A program made the translations under genes and the position numbers. A stretch of 14,164 nucleotides of DNA, from assembly GCA_035296625.1 (NCBI GenBank), contig DATHAO010000043.1:1-14164 (forward strand), read 5' to 3'. The first letter of the stretch is position 1. Each line of letters begins with the position of its first letter. This DNA comes from DATCLS01 sp035296625. Its GTDB lineage: Bacteria; Actinomycetota; Acidimicrobiia; Acidimicrobiales; VFJN01. The notes under the pieces were generated by a model, which searched no databases, was not told where the DNA came from, and saw only the letters and a program-made list of their open reading frames with translations. This document shows, piece after piece, positions 12,943 through 14,164 of this stretch.

Positions 12943-13227
12943 ATGGACATGGACCGCATCGGCATCCGCGAGCTGCGCGGCAACGTGGCGGCGTACGTAC
13001 GCCGGGCGGCCGCCGGCGAGCACATCACGGTGACCGTCGACGGGGTGGCGGTCGCCCGACTCGGGCCGCTGGAACCGGTGGGCGGTGTGCTGACGCTGGA
13101 CGACCTGGTGGCCGCCGGCCTCGCGCTGCCGCCGGGGCGCCGCGACCGCCCGGGCGACCCCGCTGCCGAGGACGTGCCCGTCGACGCGCGGCCCGACGCC
13201 GTGCTCGACGAGCTTCGGGGGCGCTGA
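12943..13227 (+). CDS. Type II toxin-antitoxin antitoxin, Phd/YefM family
   Basis: 94 residues. The N-terminal half is a Phd/YefM DNA-binding fold: IGIRELRGNVAAYVRRAAAG (6-25), then EHITVTVDGVAVARLGPL (26-43), the usual strand pair. The C-terminal half (about 50-94: TLDDLVAAGL, then Pro/Asp-rich, ending VLDELRGR) is the expected flexible region that wraps the toxin. It should bind and neutralise the PIN toxin and repress its own promoter. ATG 12943 is preferred over upstream in-frame starts because the conserved MDRIGIREL start follows directly and a TACGGT hexamer lies 7 nt before it; the longer frame would run through the palindrome. The toxin gene begins 2 nt after the stop. A second palindrome lies inside the coding region. 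Confidence 0.9.
   Translation: MDMDRIGIRELRGNVAAYVRRAAAGEHITVTVDGVAVARLGPLEPVGGVLTLDDLVAAGLALPPGRRDRPGDPAAEDVPVDARPDAVLDELRGR
12989..13004. repeat. 16-bp palindrome inside the antitoxin gene
   Basis: CGGCGTACGTACGCCG is perfectly self-complementary and shares the GCGTAC/GTACGC half-sites of the 20-bp palindrome, with centres 82 bp apart. It encodes Ala-Tyr-Val-Arg and uses GTA for Val, a rare codon in such GC-rich DNA. It may be a second antitoxin binding site. Confidence 0.45.
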
Positions 13228-13229
13228 GC

Positions 13230-13643
13230 GTGACGCTGTTCCTCGACACCTCCGCCCTCGTCCGGCGCTACGTGCACGGGGCCGGGCGCGGGCTGGTCGT
13301 CGACGCCATGGAGGAGGACCCGGCCTGGTGCGCGAGCGCGCTGAGCCGCAGCGAAGCCCTGCTCGCCCTCCATCGCCTGGCCGGCAACCCTCGCCAGGCC
13401 GAGCGCCTGTGGTCGCAGCTGCGCGACGACTGGGACGCGTTCGTCGTCGTGCCGGTCGACGACCGCTGCCTGGCCCGGGCCGTCGACCTCGGGGCCACCT
13501 ACGGCCTGCGCACCGTCGACGCCGTCCACCTGGCGGCCGCCGCCCGCCTCCCCCGGCCGGCCTCCTACGCGACGTTCGATCGCCGGCAGATCCCGGCCGC
13601 GGCTGCCCTCGGCTTCGAGGTGGTCGCCCCCGTCGAGCGGTGA
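13230..13643 (+). CDS. Type II toxin, VapC-like PIN-domain ribonuclease
   Basis: 137 residues, a complete PIN domain. The acidic metal-binding set is present: Asp6 in LFLDTSALVRRY, Glu42 in LSRSEALLAL, Asp97 in LRTVDAVHLAAA and Asp117 in ATFDRRQ. PIN toxins are Mg-dependent RNases that cut tRNA, rRNA or mRNA and stop growth when the antitoxin is lost; the RNA target cannot be read from sequence. It begins with GTG 2 nt after the antitoxin stop, so translation is probably coupled to keep antitoxin in excess. The frame is intact with all catalytic residues, so it should be active. Confidence 0.92.
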   Translation: MTLFLDTSALVRRYVHGAGRGLVVDAMEEDPAWCASALSRSEALLALHRLAGNPRQAERLWSQLRDDWDAFVVVPVDDRCLARAVDLGATYGLRTVDAVHLAAAARLPRPASYATFDRRQIPAAAALGFEVVAPVER

Positions 13644-13714
13644 TCCGGCGTCCGGCGCGGCGCGACCCCGGGGCCAGCGGTGGCGAGCGGCCGTCGAGCG
13701 GCGAGACTGGACCC

Positions 13715-14164
13715 ATGCCAACGCTTCACCACCGGGATGACGGGCTCGAGATCCACAAGGTCGTGGTGGGTCCATTCGAGAACAACGTGTTCGTGCTCCG
13801 CTGCACCGAGACGGGTGAGGCGGTGCTCCTCGACGCCGCGAACGAGCACGACCGGCTGCTCGACCTGTGCCGGGGCCTCGGCGTCACGAAGGTGCTCGAG
13901 ACGCACGGTCACTGGGACCACATCCAGGCCGTCCCCCAGCTGCGCGACGCCGGCTACGCCGTGCACGTCACCGCCGAGGACGCCGGCATGCTGCCCAGCT
14001 ACGACCAGGTCCTCGACGACGACAGCGTGATCGAGGTCGGTCGCCTGCGCCTGCGGACGATCCACACCCCGGGTCACACGGCGGGGTCGATGTGCTTCCT
14101 GGTCGAGGGCGCACCTCTGCTGTTCAGCGGCGACACGCTGTTCCCCGGCGGGCCCGGCAACACC
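13715..14164 (+). CDS. Metallo-beta-lactamase-fold hydrolase, partial (3' end outside window)
   Basis: 150 N-terminal residues of a glyoxalase II-like MBL-fold protein, cut by the right edge. Metal ligands visible: THGHWDH (63-69, with His64, His66, Asp68 and His69), His121 in HTPGHTAGS, and Asp140 in LFSGDTLFPGG. The N-terminus (VVVGPFENNVFVLRC) and EAVLLDAANE are typical of this group of small hydrolases, whose substrates range from glutathione or mycothiol thioesters to others. The final metal His falls beyond the window. ATG 13715 is the only well-placed start; a weak -10-like GAGACT lies 6 nt before it, repeating the spacing of other genes here, and no ribosome site is seen. It is 71 nt after the toxin gene and is probably a separate unit. 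Confidence 0.9.
   Translation, partial: MPTLHHRDDGLEIHKVVVGPFENNVFVLRCTETGEAVLLDAANEHDRLLDLCRGLGVTKVLETHGHWDHIQAVPQLRDAGYAVHVTAEDAGMLPSYDQVLDDDSVIEVGRLRLRTIHTPGHTAGSMCFLVEGAPLLFSGDTLFPGGPGNT

Noticed and set aside
10962..13775. Long minus-strand frame (about 937 codons) covering the acyl-CoA dehydrogenase and toxin-antitoxin region
   Set aside because: Its translation is Arg/Gly/Pro-rich without domains, overlaps four well-supported genes in other frames, and crosses their promoters.

Overview
The window is very GC-rich DNA with densely packed genes. The gene content suggests a high-GC actinobacterium, possibly of the Acidimicrobiia type, though this is inferred from gene families and base composition and not from a marker gene. 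Supporting points are a stand-alone homodimeric pyruvate dehydrogenase E1 (AceE), an HhH-GPD protein of a mainly actinobacterial family, an RsbW-like anti-sigma ATPase, and many genes with no Shine-Dalgarno site but a TANNNT -10 hexamer 6-8 nt before the start codon (leaderless or nearly leaderless transcripts).

Layout. Positions 1-2715 (minus) hold a hydantoinase/oxoprolinase operon: hyuA, then the start of hyuB, which runs off the left edge. Divergent from it is an RsbW-like ATPase (about 2956-3474, plus) whose upstream region resembles a SigF/SigB-class promoter. It converges on an RNase HI gene (3482-3940, minus). A 50-residue leaderless small ORF (4068-4220) precedes aceE (4299-6998). 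A palindrome-rich spacer separates aceE from a convergent lipid/diacylglycerol kinase-family gene (7197-8438, minus). A 256-bp divergent spacer containing GGCACCC heptamer repeats leads to an HhH-GPD DNA-repair-type gene (8695-9285, plus). A 30-bp tandem duplication and a decayed DUF559/AbiEi-like gene (about 9359-9965) follow.

Positions 9994-12838 hold minus-strand genes: an alpha/beta hydrolase whose nucleophile position reads Gly, a 76-residue Cys-rich protein, a membrane-anchored protein of unknown function, and an acyl-CoA dehydrogenase that appears to lack the usual catalytic glutamate. Divergent from the last is a type II toxin-antitoxin pair (PhdYefM antitoxin plus VapC-like PIN toxin, 12943-13643) with a perfect 20-bp palindrome in its promoter. 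The right edge cuts a metallo-beta-lactamase-fold hydrolase (13715 onward).

How the genes relate. hyuA/hyuB form one ATP-dependent amidohydrolase, overlapping by GTGA. aceE, the acyl-CoA dehydrogenase and the lipid kinase are central or lipid metabolism, mostly as single-gene units. The toxin-antitoxin pair and the decayed DUF559 gene are the accessory elements. I saw no insertion sequence, CRISPR array, tRNA or rRNA. The most interesting signals are regulatory: the SigF-like promoter at the anti-sigma gene, the recurrent leaderless promoter geometry, the heptamer array touching a -10 element, and two palindromes sharing half-sites at the toxin-antitoxin locus.
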